Assembly (NCBI GenBank): GCA_032821775.1
Contig: JAVLRN010000005.1
Coordinates: 3,410,001-3,474,000 of the forward strand
Source: Sanguinoderma infundibulare
Taxonomy: Eukaryota > Basidiomycota > Agaricomycetes > Polyporales > Polyporaceae
DNA: 64,000 nucleotides
Direction: 5' to 3'
Translations under genes and position numbers: made by a program
Notes under the pieces: model-generated
Databases searched by the model: none
What the model saw: the letters and a program-made list of their open reading frames with translations, nothing else
Told to the model about the DNA's origin: nothing
Shown here: positions 9,885-21,543 of the stretch, in pieces
Layout: each line of letters opens with the position of its first letter
Numbering within the stretch: the stretch's first letter is position 1

Positions 9885-12066
9885 TTATAGCAGGTTCAGC
9901 GATGCGTCCCAGAAGCCCTTTTCCAGCCTCGTGCACTTCTCCCAGACCGCGCACCACTCGACGAACCGCCGCGCGTTGGGCGCGTCCTCCACCCCGAGCG
10001 TTTCGATCGTCTCTGCCCCACACCGTTAGCACCGCTCACCTCGTTTAGGCCGAGGTACAACACGCGCACCTATCCCAAGCTTGACAGCGGCTTGGTAACT
10101 CTCCCCGGAGTAGTCTTCGATCCACCTGAGGTACTGGTTGCCCTCGAGTTTGACCCAGCTGTCTGGTTTCGCGGACTCTTTCTTGAGCCACAGCCCGACC
10201 TCGCCGTAGCCTAGCAGGCACGCGGCAAGGGCCATGATCAGCTTCGCGCTGTCCCCTACGTGTCTTGTCAGTAGCGTGGACTGGACGGGGGTGATCACAC
10301 ATCGGACCTTGCAACCCGATGTCGAGCAGGTACGCTCCGTACGCGGTTGTCGATGGGGACTCCAGCGTGGCATTCAGCTCTGTTTCGCTGATACCCCACT
10401 GCGCGCAGAAGGATCTGTGTGTTGAGACCTCGTTGATGATGTTGATGATCGTCTGTGTCGCGGACTGGATGGAGCCCCACGTTACTGACTTAGCGACGAG
10501 TAGGCTGTGTGTCAAACGATCAGTGCGGTCGTCGTCGTAGAGAAGGTGAGAGCGTACCCATATGCCCGCGCGTAGTACTTGAGGTATAGGTAGTCCTGCC
10601 TGTTATCGTGAATCAGATACCGCATGTATGGGCGCCGGGGACAGAAAACTGACTTGATGAAATGTAGGAAGCACTCTTTCGGAAGGGTACCTTGGGCGAG
10701 CTGCTTCACGAAGTCATGCTCCACGTATTCCTTCCATGTCTGTTTCGATGATTGTATCAGGATTCGAGTGAGCGGGTGGGGGTTGCTCGGGGTCGGCCTG
10801 TCAAAAATATAGACGGTAAGTGGCCGTCTTAAATCGTAAAATAGTTTTAGGACTCACGGGGGAACCAGTCTTCTAGTCAACGCGTGCATGTGATTCAACG
10901 GGCCATAGCCCCTCCCGACAGGGAATGCGGTCTCGATTCCCACATGGGTGTAACTCGTCGCCTGCCGAACCGCCTCGAACACTGTCGGAAGTCAGCAACA
11001 CCCCCGACACCCGCGTTCATCAAGGCAAAGACGCTCACTAATCTCCCCTTTACTCAGAATCGACGCAATCGCCGCAGCGAGCGTGCACCCCGTCCCATGC
11101 GTGCTCGTCGACTCGATCCGCGGGCTCACAAACAGCGTCACCTCGCCCTGATCATCCCTGCCCCCGCCCCCGTCCCCCCGCTGCCTCAAGACGTCGACGA
11201 CCAGCGGGCGCGCGCCCAAATCCGGCTCGTTCACCTGCAGGACCTCCATGTTCTCGTCCAGGAAGCTCTCGCGGACGACCCGCACGTCCGGCCGCGCCGC
11301 GCTCACCCTGCGCACGTCCGCGAACGTCAGGCTCACGTGCCCGCCCTTGACGAGGACGGCCCTGGGGCCTAGCGCGAGCAGCCTTTCCGACGCGGCGAGC
11401 ATGTCCTCGAGCGTCTCGAGCTTCCGGGTCGTCTCTTCCTGGCCGGTACCCGTACCGGGGCGCGAGAGGAGGAGCTCGGTCTCGGGCTTGTTTGGGGTGA
11501 CGAGGGCCGCGAGCGGGAAGAGTTCGGTCATCATCACGTCGATCGCGTCCGGGTGGAGGAGGGTGTGGCCAGAGGTCGAGACGGACACGGGGTCGACGAC
11601 GAGCGGGGGCATCCCGCCAGGTGCGTTGGCGAAGTGCGTCTTGAGCGTGCGGGCGACGCGGCGCGTGTGCTCGGCATCGAAGAGCATGCCCGTCTTGATG
11701 CCTTTTATTTCGATGTCATCCAGAACGGAGTGTAGCTGAAAGCGGTTTGCGTGTCAGTGTGGCTTAGACTGGATGTATGGGGGCTTGACAAGCAACACTT
11801 GCGGACCTGCTGCTCGAGGAAATCTGGGGGCGCCGGGTGCACCCCTTGCACGCCCTGCGTGTTTTGCGCCGTCAAGGCTGTGATCACGGATGTCCCATAG
11901 CACCCAAAGGCCGTGAACGTCTTCAGGTCTGCCTGGAACGTGGGGAGCATCAGCAGAGTCCTAACATGACATCATCGAATATGACTCGACTGGCCTGAAT
12001 GCCTGCCCCCCCGCTGGAATCAGACCCAGCGATTGTCAGGACGGCTGGAGGCGTCATTCTATCCAT
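9885..12066 (-). CDS. THI20: Bifunctional HMP/HMP-P kinase with TenA-type domain (thiamine biosynthesis)
   Basis: ThiD-TenA fusion like yeast Thi20. The N-terminal half phosphorylates hydroxymethylpyrimidine; the C-terminal TenA/thiaminase-II half salvages thiamine degradation products. Nine exons: 11995-12066, 11807-11932, 11039-11735, 10858-10981, 10654-10797, 10558-10599, 10308-10504, 10070-10255, 9885-10012; 571 aa (yeast about 551). Landmarks: [15 protein letters not shown] then ADLKTF (ThiD N-terminus), [22 protein letters not shown] (anion hole), [16 protein letters not shown] (TenA), and the ending [14 protein letters not shown]. Intron 1 (11933-11994) appears to use a GC donor (CAG|GCCAGT). 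The nearest GT donor would change the conserved ADLK to ANLK. The intron 2 donor GTCCGC is weak. Confidence 0.93.
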
Positions 12067-12377
12067 GTTTTGCTGCGAGCAGTGTCGAAACCACTGGTAC
12101 AAGGTGCCAGTGGTGGTGGTTCAAAACGAAATTGCGGAACAAACTTTACAATCCGTGCATAGCTTTCCCGGGCCGGCAACCCGCGTCGACAAATGAACGA
12201 CACCAGCGATGAGCTCGAGCATACGTCAGAGATCGTCTCCGTTGTCGTCGTGATAGTACAGCTGAGCATGCTACACATCTAATGCACTGATTTTCCCTTC
12301 CCAAAAAGCCCGCTCTATCCCTATATCTATACCAACTCGATGCCCATCAGATTCGAGAAGATCGCAGACGATGAAGG
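12067..12377. other. Intergenic between THI20 and NAA35
   Basis: THI20 promoter and NAA35 3' flank, about 310 bp. No thiamine-pyrophosphate riboswitch fold was recognised here or in the THI20 introns by eye. Confidence 0.4.
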
Positions 12378-15219
12378 TCATGAAGAAGCGACAGTGGGGA
12401 ACCACGGATGTACGTCCGGTATCCACTTCAATGTTTTCAGGTCGAAGTTCGGAAGCTCTAGTAGGGAATCTGGCGTTCCTCGTTTTAGCCGTGCGCATGC
12501 GTCCGCGAGGTTCCGTAGATACTGTACAGATCAGTTGCTTGTTAGTGCGTCGGACACTTGGACGTGTGATGCAAGGGACTGACTTGTCGACGATCTTGGT
12601 CCCAATGCCCAACTGTATCTTGTGAGACCTCGCTTAGACCACGGACAATGTTTTCGGCGAGTTCGAAAGACCTCGAGGGCGAGTAGAGCGTGTCCTATTC
12701 AAAGAGTAAATCAACATATTCATCAACACAACACGACTGACAGAATCACCCGTAGGAACTCGTCAAGCACTGGAGGGAAGCTCAGAAGGTCCGGTATAGG
12801 ATGCGCCGGGGGAAGGTTGTCGAACTCGGGGTAGAGCACCCACTTGTACCTCCTCGTGAAGTTAAGCGACACCCTTTTCCACGTCGACGTTATATACCCC
12901 GAGGTCAGCTAAATGTGCCTAGACATCAATCACCGTTTGAAGTCGCAGAACGGTGTAGCGAACTCACAGCAACCAGCGTTGTGGAGACTAGCTGAAGAGC
13001 AGCTAGATGGTTTGCCTGGAAGTTCATCTCGGAGTACGCCGACGAATCTGGAGATGGGGTCGGACTCGAATGCGCGGGCCCCAACAAGACCAAAATCACG
13101 TACTTGGCGGTACAGAGGGAAGAACATCCTCTATGCACGCGATGTGGAAATCGAGGACCCGTGCGAGGTACCAGTACGCAATCGGCTTCTCTTCGGGCGC
13201 GTACAGCTCCTGCTGGAAGCCGGTCAGGATCACCTCCCGGCACTGCTCCAGCCGCCAAAGCTGCGCAGTGAACGGGACCGCCCGAAGGATCGCTGCAGTC
13301 GCCGCATCCTGTCAGCGTAGGAGTGCAGTTAGCACTGGACGAGAGTCAATGGCAGGAACATACCCGGGGTTTGTGCATTCCGACGTCTTTGACCATCGTG
13401 TCATACAACATGTGCCACTGAAAGACCTCCTTCATCAGATGCCGCCGCCGTCGTGGAGGGTTGAACCAATAGGATCGCATGTGTGGAACAACAATCTGGG
13501 CGAGAAAAGTCATGTGTCAGATTCGGCGACGCAGCGCACTGTGGCGGCATACTTTGGTGATTCGCCGCTCCACCACATCCCGCATAGTTGCCATTTGGGA
13601 GGGAGGTGTGCTTCGCTCAAAAGCCTCGACGATAGCGGAATATGGCTGTCCAATAGTCTCAGAGAAGAACTGTTCTAACAGCCATGTCGGCCGGTGTGCG
13701 CCGAGGACAAGCTCTTGGTCGAAGAATAGGGTCTGGAGATGTTGAGTATGGGAAGCATCAACTCGATCTAGGTGACAGGCTCACTGACTTGGAGGAGCGA
13801 CCTGTGGAACGCCGATGCAGGCTTCTTGTGGAGGCCGTATCGGAGAGACCCTGCAACCTAAGCAAGTCAGGATCCAGCCCCAATGTACAAGTTACGTCAA
13901 ATTCACCTTCCACCTCAGCAACGAGGGAGAGGTGACCAGATGGCCGATTTCTGTCCAAAATTCCAGGTGAGCATCTAGTAATCCCCAGGCCTGTGCCAGA
14001 GGAAGCATTTCTGTAACGCGTATAGGCATGAAATTCGGCAATCGTCGAGCGATATATGGGTCTATAGCGAGGTGGACCGGGGAATTTGGTGATATATGAT
14101 CTTGTCGTTTTCGCACTTGCGCGACGAGCTCCCGACCAACTATCGTATGGTACCATAGCTCGTCAACTCCTTTTTTGAGTAGATCGACCTTGTATAGCTG
14201 TAGCAATGTCTGGGGAAAATGCGTTCAATTCAGTCCCAAGCACGATAGGTCCAACGTATCATGGTACCGACCTTGCGTAGGTGTAGTCGGTCGCATAGCC
14301 CGTCAACCTGGGCCTCCGGCAGGTCAGATTGCTGAATCCGATCGCACGCGGTGTCGAGCAAATGAACTATAAGATCGGAGTTGATGCCCTCCAGCAGCGA
14401 CACGTCACACTTCTCCCCCTGCCAGTCTTCCACCTGCGCATAATGCCTGAGCAAAGCCGCCACTGGGCGGATACACATCATAGACTCACGTCGTGGACCC
14501 GGTTCTTCGACAACTCCCGCCACGCCAAATCGCAGCATTTCAGGAGGCCAAGCATTGCTGCGCGCACGACGACAGTGATGAGCCAGCGGGGGCGCGCGGG
14601 GTCCTCGTCCTCCTCGGCAGCGAGGTACTCAGGGTTGATGTCCGCGAGGTTGTGCACGAAGAGGAGGGTGAACACGCTCTGGGAGAGTGTCTTTCCCGCA
14701 TGCCATTCCATCTGTACGCAACGGATAGAATACGGTATAAACATCTTAATGTAGTACGCACGAGCGAGGCAGGCGCAGGAAGCGGCCAAGGGGGTAATGG
14801 TAGTATTATTTACCTCGCACGCAAAGCTCCGGTCCAACAGCCAGCAGACCTCCTCTGGCAGGAGGGGCGTGAGCGGGTCGAACGGTGGTCGCCGCTGCTC
14901 GTCGAGGATCATGCCGCTGTCCAGGCGCGGTTCGCCGATCTGCAATTACAGGTCATACGCAGGTACCAGGAACGCAGGACCCTGCCGGATGGCTCACCTC
15001 GAAGGCACTCATAGCGTCCACGAGCGTGAAGCCGTCCATGAGGATGACCTCCTCCGGTTCCATGTCTGGAGGAGTGCGCATGAGCCACTCGCGCGAGCAC
15101 TTGAGCGACCTCGAATCTGACGCACCTCGACCCCCGGCTACGAACAAGTCCGTCACTTCCGTGAACGCATCACCTCCTGGCACGTCGAACCAGTCCTCGA
15201 AGCCCGTGTTCGCTGCCAT
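12378..15219 (-). CDS. MAK10: NatC N-terminal acetyltransferase auxiliary subunit (Mak10/NAA35)
   Basis: Large regulatory subunit of NatC, which acetylates Met-Leu/Ile/Phe N-termini at the ribosome. Fourteen exons: 15126-15219, 14998-15065, 14814-14939, 14490-14711, 14272-14433, 13907-14209, 13789-13857, 13553-13732, 13364-13495, 13104-13308, 12968-13047, 12750-12908, 12584-12694, 12378-12521; 684 aa, near the usual 700-730. The family signature is clear: LMDGFTLVDAMSAFE then IGEPRLDSGM across intron 2, then MEWHAGKTLSQSVFT. The C-terminus reads YLRNLADACARL and ends VHPWFPTVASS. The 60-bp first intron is a multiple of three and stays open if retained, so exon 1 is the least certain join. Starts 131 bp from the divergent MSW1. 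Confidence 0.92.
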
Positions 15220-15350
15220 AGCACAGACCGAGATGCCAGACAGGAGGAGGTGGAACCAGAGTGAGGGGCACAAGGCAGCGGCGTCGCGATGATGGTGACG
15301 TTTTTGTCGACGGCGGCAACCGACGTCCTCGACGCGCTCAAGCGCTGTCC
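15220..15350. promoter_or_regulatory. Bidirectional promoter region MAK10/MSW1
   Basis: Only 131 bp separate the start codons of two divergent housekeeping genes, so both 5' UTRs and both promoters must fit here or overlap the coding sequences. No TATA consensus is visible. Confidence 0.6.
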
Positions 15351-16801
15351 ATGTTTCCCCTCCGCCAGCACCTCCGCCGTGCGCCCCTCTCCATTCCATC
15401 CCCATGTCGCTCTCGCAGCACGACCGCACTCGCGCGAGGTCTGAGCACAACCCTCGTCGTCCGCCATGAGCCGCAGGCGTCCCACGCGCACCCCCGAGTC
15501 GTATTCTCTGGCATTCAGCCCACAGGCATTCCCCACGTAAGTGCACACGGCTGATCGTCATTCAGAACCCCGAATGAACGATGAACACGCATACAGCTCG
15601 GAAACCTTCTTGGTGCCCTCCTGAACTGGGTGAAGCTCCAGCGCGACGCCGCGCCAGCGGACCAGCTCATCTACTCGATCGTTGGATGGCACGCCCTCAC
15701 GCTCCCGCAGGACCCCAAGGCTCTCAGCGCCGCGCGCAGGGACATGCTTGCTGTCCTGCTTGCGGTCGGCCTGGACCCCAATAGATCTGTTATTTTCCAT
15801 CAGGATGAGGTGCGTCTTCCCTCGTCCGGGCGACAGGCAGCAGGTTAAAACGCGTCGGTCCGTTGCAGAACCCGCATCATGCAGAGCTGGCGTGGATGCT
15901 TAATTGTATCACGCCCATGGGCAAGTTGCGGAGGATGACGACGTGGAAGGTGAGCGTCCCCGCTTGCGCATTTCGTTTCTTCACCTACATCCTCCCAGTC
16001 CAGGCTTGCGGCCTCGCGGAATGCGCGGGATGACTCGGAGGTGGACGAGTCCCTGCTTAATGTGGGACTCTTTACATACCCTGTCCTACAAGCTGCAGAC
16101 ATTTTGGCGTACCGGTGCGTTGTCGAGTATTACCTTCTTTAGGACACGGCGTAACTGAAGGCCAAGGTAGTGCCACGCATGTGCCTGTAGGCGAGGACCA
16201 GCAGCAGCACATCGAGCTCTGCCGCGACCTCGCGGAAAGCTTCAATCGCACTTTCAAGGGCAAGCGGGCGTTGTTCCCTCTACCTCAGCATGTCATCAGT
16301 ACGTCTGGTCTTCGCCATGCTTCTTAATCTTGAAATGAATCATTCCCGCAAGCCTCATCATGTCGCGTCCTCTCCCTCCGAGACCCCTCCTCCAAGATGT
16401 CCAAGTCCTCTCCCGACCTCAATTCGCGCGTTCTCCTCACCGACAACCCCGCGCAAGTACGTTCCAAGATCCGGAGTGCTGTCACCGACTCCACGCTCGG
16501 GATCACCTACGATCCTGCGACGCGTCCAGGTGCCGCGAACCTCCTCAGCATCCTGGCGGCGTGCACGGACGAGGACGTCGAGATAGTTGCGGCGCGCTAT
16601 GAAAACAAGGGCCACAGTGACCTCAAGGCGGATGTTGCGGATGCTGTCGAGGAGTTGATCAAGGGCCCCCGCGCGGAGTTCGAAAGGCTGAGGAACGAGG
16701 TTGAGTTCCTTGCGGAGGTGGCGAGGCTCGGGGCAGAGAAGGCGAGGGGGCTCACGGAGCCCGTTATGAAGGAGGTGCGGACGCGCGTTGGTCTTGTGTA
16801 G
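15351..16801 (+). CDS. MSW1: Mitochondrial tryptophanyl-tRNA synthetase
   Basis: Class I aminoacyl-tRNA synthetase charging tRNA-Trp in mitochondria. Exons 15351-15536, 15597-15809, 15869-15949, 15999-16114, 16171-16298 and 16353-16801 give 390 aa. The first 45 residues are Arg/Ser-rich with no acidic residue until near the end, as expected of a matrix-targeting presequence. The HIGH-type motif is TGIPH|LGN, split exactly by intron 1. KMSKS is present as SSKMSKSSPD, and the ATP/Trp pocket stretch THVPVGEDQQQHIEL marks the bacterial-type TrpRS. The two acceptors most open to doubt, 16171 and 16353, were chosen because only they keep the frame and the conserved LRDPSSKMSKS. Tail to tail with the next gene. 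Confidence 0.95.
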
Positions 16802-16917
16802 GCTCACCGCTAGAGAATACATAATCCACCTCATAATCCTAATGCACACTACTCCCACTACGCCGCCGAGCTACATATATGCGCTCGTCCCCTCGAGATA
16901 GTCATACAACACACTCT

Positions 16918-17748
16918 TCAGCACGTCGCCTCCATCCCCCGCGGGTCGTCCATCGCGCCCGTCAAGCTCCCCATCTCCGCCAACGTGCCCGCGAACAGCT
17001 CGTTGAACGCCTGCTCGACCTCCGTCCTCCTCAACGCCCCCTCGGCTTCGGCCTCGGGTCCCTCCTCCGTATCGCCCACGCGCTCGAGCCACTCCTCCAG
17101 CGCGTCCGCGCCCCCGATCAACAAACTCCTCAGTCGCGCGCGCTCCGTCTGGTTGGGGCGACTCCCGCGCGCGCCCTCGGGGAGGAGCACGTCGACGGCG
17201 ACCGAAAGCGTCGAGTCCCACGCCTGCGAGCGCAGGACGGCAAGCCAGCCCGCGTCGAGGTCCGCGAGCCATGCGAGGAGTAGCTGAAGCGCGCCCGAGT
17301 TCGAGTCGGACGTGCCAGGGGGGGCGTACCCTGGGACGGAGGAGAGGACGTCGCCGGTGAGTCGGAGAAGGAATATGGTGCGGAGAGGCCCGGAGGGGTC
17401 GACGGGCGGGATTTGGAGGATGAGCGAGAGGAGGTGGTGCGTCGCTTCGAGGTAGGAGGGGAGCGTGGGGAGCGTCGAGGACGGGTCTGCTCTGCCGTGA
17501 ATACGGCGACATCAGGGGCGGGATATGGTGCAATCTGCAATATGGAGGTGCACCCACCGTTTCTTGAAGTTGCGGGTGACGTCGAGGAAGCGGTCCTCGA
17601 GGTAGTCCACCAGGTTCCGTTCTTGTGCCGCGGAGAGTGCGCGGACGGCTCTCGGTGGGGGCGAAGGGGTCTCTGGCACTTGGTCAACGTCTTCCGGGCT
17701 CGGACCTTCCTCTAGCTGCGATGTTCCGTTGACATCTTCCACTGCCAT
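16918..17748 (-). CDS. Conserved protein of unknown function
   Basis: Two exons, 17558-17748 and 16918-17491 (intron 66 bp, donor GTGGGT), giving 254 aa. I do not recognise a named domain. The N-terminal 35 residues are acidic and Pro-rich. From about residue 38 the protein looks folded and helical (NLVDYLEDRFLDVTRNFKKR, then Leu-rich segments such as ALQLLLAWLADLDAGWLAVL), ending with an acidic region. The smooth phase join, balanced composition and lack of stops support a real gene, although this GC-rich stretch is open in several frames. The other frames give Arg/Ser/Pro-only translations and were rejected. No signal peptide or membrane helix. Probably a fungal-specific cytosolic or nuclear factor. 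Confidence 0.7.
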
Positions 17749-18256
17749 GGGAGGATAATCGTTAGGATCGACTGTGGAGGGGGTCTAGCTCTCGTAGTGT
17801 ACACCTGTAGAACACCGAGATGCTCACTATTTTGGTTGATGGAGCTCACTAGTGTCTAAACGGCTGGACAAGATCTAGAGGTACTTGTACGTGACAAGTT
17901 ACTCTGCTGTGTACCTGGAAATTAGGAGGTTTAGACATTGCTATGTCGCTCGTGCGGTGGAAGTACATGCGATATGTGGTGGTATAGGAAATCTAACCAC
18001 TAAACAGTGGTGCGTTCGCGTTGGATATGAAGACAAGCCAAGGGGCGCATGCTCTTGTCGCTGATAGAGAGCGCATGACGTCATCCTACCTCACTGCCGA
18101 ATGGTGCACAAACGTCGAAGACGAAGAGCGAGTTGCGATGGTCCGTCCGTTAGTACATTAATATAGAGTGGGGTGTCTACGTCGTGTCGTCCGTCGTCAA
18201 GACATTACTACAATACTTTCTCCGCACCACGCCAACGCCTTCAAGTTGCGACCCTC
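17749..18256. other. Intergenic, no supported gene
   Basis: About 500 bp upstream of the unknown gene and downstream of the secreted-protein gene; nothing recognised. Confidence 0.5.
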
Positions 18257-18826
18257 CTAATCCGTTCTAGCCTTCTTCCCGACCTTGTGCGGCTTCGCCC
18301 TCGCCTTCGCTTTGGCCTTCTTGTACTTGAACGGCACGTTCTGGGACGGGGTCGGCACCGGCATCGCAGTCGCGTCCGCAGCGGCGAGGTTTTGAACGGG
18401 AACCCCACCTTCGGACGTGTGAGCGGAGGTAGGCGGCGGGGAAGGAGGCTCGTAGGGGTACGGTCCGACGTGCGAGACGTAGTTGACATCGTCCATACCG
18501 CGCCCGGCGTCAGCTTGCGGGAGCGGGAGGGGCGCACGCCGTTCGTGCACCCACATGTCGTCCGATCGGTCGGCGATGTATCGCGCGAAGGGCTTGGTGT
18601 GGCGTGCGCTTTGCTCGGTCAGGGTGCTCTCCGTCGTCGTGGATGCGGCCTGGGTGTGTGCGACGTCTCGGTGATCGTGGACGTTGTAGCGCCGGCCGAG
18701 CAGGGCGTTGGGCTCGACCGGAGGGGAGGAATGGTGCGCATTGGAAGTGGGTGCGGTGGCGGGTCGCCCGAGAGCCAGCGGGATGGAGAGCATCGAGAGC
18801 GCGATGATTAGGGTAGATAGTAACAT
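18257..18826 (-). CDS. Small secreted protein with dibasic sites
   Basis: Single-exon frame, 189 aa. The ATG at 18824-18826 opens a strong signal peptide (MLLSTLIIALSMLSIPLALG); a longer in-frame version to 18997 would bury it and was not chosen. The mature part is Pro/Ser/His-rich with no recognised fold. It has two Arg-Arg sites (LLGRR-YNV and HERR-APLP) that fit Kex2 cleavage in the Golgi, and ends in a strongly basic Lys/Ala/Arg tail (KYKKAKAKARAKPHKVGKKA). Could be an effector-like, cell-wall or pro-peptide-type product; no function can be assigned. Lies between the unknown gene and SUV3, all on the minus strand. Confidence 0.6.
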   Translation of the reverse strand: MLLSTLIIALSMLSIPLALGRPATAPTSNAHHSSPPVEPNALLGRRYNVHDHRDVAHTQAASTTTESTLTEQSARHTKPFARYIADRSDDMWVHERRAPLPLPQADAGRGMDDVNYVSHVGPYPYEPPSPPPTSAHTSEGGVPVQNLAAADATAMPVPTPSQNVPFKYKKAKAKARAKPHKVGKKARTD

Positions 18827-19090
18827 GATGTCTAGTGATGATGCGAGGTGCTGTCTAGAGTTGCAAGAAGAGGACGGAAAGAGCGCGTGGACCAGCCAAG
18901 TGGAGGAGGAGAGCGGGAGACGAGCGATACGATGGTTCAAGACAAGGGCGAACACCTTCGGTCGAGGGCACTTGAACCCGGTTTGACAGGCGGCCAAAGA
19001 GGCCCAAACAGCCTGCCTGCCTCGTCACGGTGAAGACCTGCCGAGATCCCTTCACCGGACGATGTGACAAACGAACTCTGCAGGAAGTGG

Positions 19091-21543
19091 TCAACGAGTA
19101 TCCAGCGAACACAATGCGGGAATGAACATACCACTGTCAGTGGAACCGCTCAAGGCTTCTTCGAAAGCTTCTGCGAACGGAGACATCGGTTGGGGAGGTC
19201 CTAAATCCAACTCCAGCGGCCGCCTGTCCAGCACGGCCTTGCGTGCCAGTGCCGCCGGGCTCTTCCCCGTCAGTCGCATCTGGTGCAGCACCTCCAAAGA
19301 CCAGTCCATGCCAAGCTCGGTGAGTCGCCTTAGCTGGAAGGCCTTCTCCTGGTCGGGGAACGCGGCCGGTAGACGGTAGGTGTACCACAGATAGAGCGAG
19401 ATGACTTTGTGCAAGGTCTCCAGCTGCGAGAGCAAATCGATGATCTCTTTGTACACCGGGGCGGGCCCCTTACTCTCCATGAGGGCGAACACGGCGTTGA
19501 GGTTCTTCAGCATCCGGGAGCGATTCAACATCTCCTCGATGTGTACGCGGAACTGGTCCCGAGACATTTCCATCATCACGCGCATGCCGTTGACCGCCAT
19601 GACGTCTCGCCATGGGCAGGGCGCCAGCATCATGAGCAGCCGGGTCGGAACCGTGAGGGTGTCTGAGAACTCATCGACGAAGTCGAAGCTCTCCACTTCC
19701 GCGTCTATCTGGAACTCAAACAGAGGCGACATCCGCGAGACATAATGGTACACCTCCGCGATTGTTATGCTTGAAGATCCCCAGGGGAGCACTTGGAAGA
19801 TCTTCCTGTACGTCTCGAAGTTCATGCACACGCGTGCGGTGCCGAGCGGTTCGAAAGGCGTAGCGAGCGCTTCGCGAACAAAATCGAGGTCGCCGGGACG
19901 GAGAGTCGTCACAATCCCCGCGGTGTCGCTGCTATGCAACCCGAACCGACCTGCGCGCCCAGCAATCTGCTTGATCTGCGACGTGGACAGGAACCGAAGG
20001 CCGGTACGTGCAAACTTGGCGACGGTGTCAAAGATGACCCGCTTGATTTTGCTGGACAGACAGTCGGTCAGTCCTTGATGGATGCGGACGATGAGCCAAC
20101 TTACAGATTGAGACCCATCCCGACGGCGTCGCTGCCAACGAGAACGTTGTAGTCGTTGTCCGGGTCGTTGAACAGAGCTGCTTGCTCGCTGCGGATCTCG
20201 GGAGGGAGCCGGCCATACGCCAACGCACAGCGCATCTTCGCCTGCTCCTCGATCTTGTTCTTGAGCGCAAAGAGTCCTGTTCTCGAGAACGAGACCACAC
20301 AGTCGCCCTTCTGGACGCGCGAGAGGTCTTCGTTCAGGCTCTCGTCCGCGACGACGAGCGGAGTGAGGCGGTTGTACCGATGGACCTCAACCGTGTCGCC
20401 CATCTGCTTCACGAGCGCCTCGATGAGCGGGACCGCAGACTCTTCGCCGCATAGGTGGATCTCCTTTGCGTTCAGACCGAGCACCGCGGTGGTCCACGCG
20501 CCCCCACGCTGTGGCTCCGCGATCAGCTGGATCTCGTCGACGACCGCGACGTCCCAGCGCAAATGCAGGGGGGTCATCTCGACGGTGCAGCTCAGAAGCT
20601 GGGCACTGTCCGAGACGATCTTGCGTTCCTCCCCGGTGATCATGTTGCACATGCGCGCGAACCGCGGGTTGCCATCCTTCACGATGACCGCCTTGCCCTT
20701 GTCCGTGCCGTCGCCCAGGTCCATGTTGCTCCGCGAGTCCGGTTCGGCCTGCGGGTCGGCTTCCATCCCCAGAGGAATGATCTGCCCCTTGTTCAGCCGG
20801 TCGAAGATCTCGAACGCGAGCAGCCGCAGCGGGCCCGCGTACATCCCCCGCTTCGCCGCGGCGAGCGCACGCAGCGCGTTGTACGTCTTGCCGCTGTTGG
20901 TCGGACCGACGTGCATGATGAACTTGCGCGGAGGGGCTGCGCGCGTCAGCGGGTATGCCCAGCTGACGTTCGAGAGGTCGGCGGCACGGAAGAGACCGCG
21001 CATGCGCAATATGACGTCCGGAGAGACGACGGACGCCAGTGCCTCCTGGCCCTCGGGCAGATTGGCCCACTCGTAGAGCATCCGGAAGAAGTACTTGTCC
21101 ATGGTGTGCGAGGTGTTGGACGTCATATCGCGCGCGATGCGAGACAGCCGGTCAGCGTCGTATGAGAGGTCGCGAAAGACGTCGCCGGTGTTCATGGACG
21201 CAGCATACGTCTTAAGGAGGGGCCGGAGCGCATCTTTGGGAATCCCGAACCGCGTGAGGCGGTCCGCGATCTTCTGGTTGTACTGGGAGAGCCAGGTGTG
21301 GACGTTCCTGGAGAAGTAGTCCGGGACGTCGTGCGCGAGCAGTCGGAAGTTGCCCTCGGTTGGTTGGACTGGTTTCGGCGGAGGGCGGTACTCACGAGGG
21401 CTCCTCTTGCTCGGTTTTGCTTTCGACTTGCTCGGTTTTGCTTGCGAAATGCGCGTGCGGACGAGGAGTTGCTGGACATTGGCAGTGGGCCTGTGAAGGT
21501 CATGACGGCATGTTGCTCGCAGGAGCTGAGGGATCCGAAGCAT
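19091..21543 (-). CDS. SUV3: Mitochondrial ATP-dependent RNA helicase SUV3
   Basis: DExH/D RNA helicase of the mitochondrial degradosome, unwinding RNA for 3'-5' decay. Two exons, 20105-21543 and 19091-20051, separated by a 53-bp intron (GTAAGT donor); 799 aa, like human SUPV3L1. The N-terminus is basic with repeated Lys/Ser/Pro, a likely targeting sequence. Motif I is GPTNSGKT at about 213-220, motif II is DEIQ at about 336-339, and the C-terminal helicase lobe carries VGSDAVGMGLNL, then QIAGRAGRFG. The SUV3 C-terminal region follows (PRLLMMLAPCPWRDV-like stretch). One of three mitochondrial gene-expression genes in this block. Confidence 0.96.

Noticed and set aside
10884..11739. Plus-strand frames of about 160 codons opposite THI20
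   Set aside because: Arg/Pro/Ala-rich antisense of the ThiD exon; the minus strand carries the conserved kinase motifs.
16871..17557. Alternative minus-strand frames of 185 and 228 codons in the unknown gene at 17 kb
   Set aside because: They translate to nearly pure Arg/Ser/Pro/His; only the third frame has balanced, helix-like protein sequence and an in-phase intron.
20156..21165. Long plus-strand open frames (306 and 236 codons) opposite SUV3
   Set aside because: They are antisense shadows of the SUV3 helicase exon, with no domain of their own and atypical residue content.
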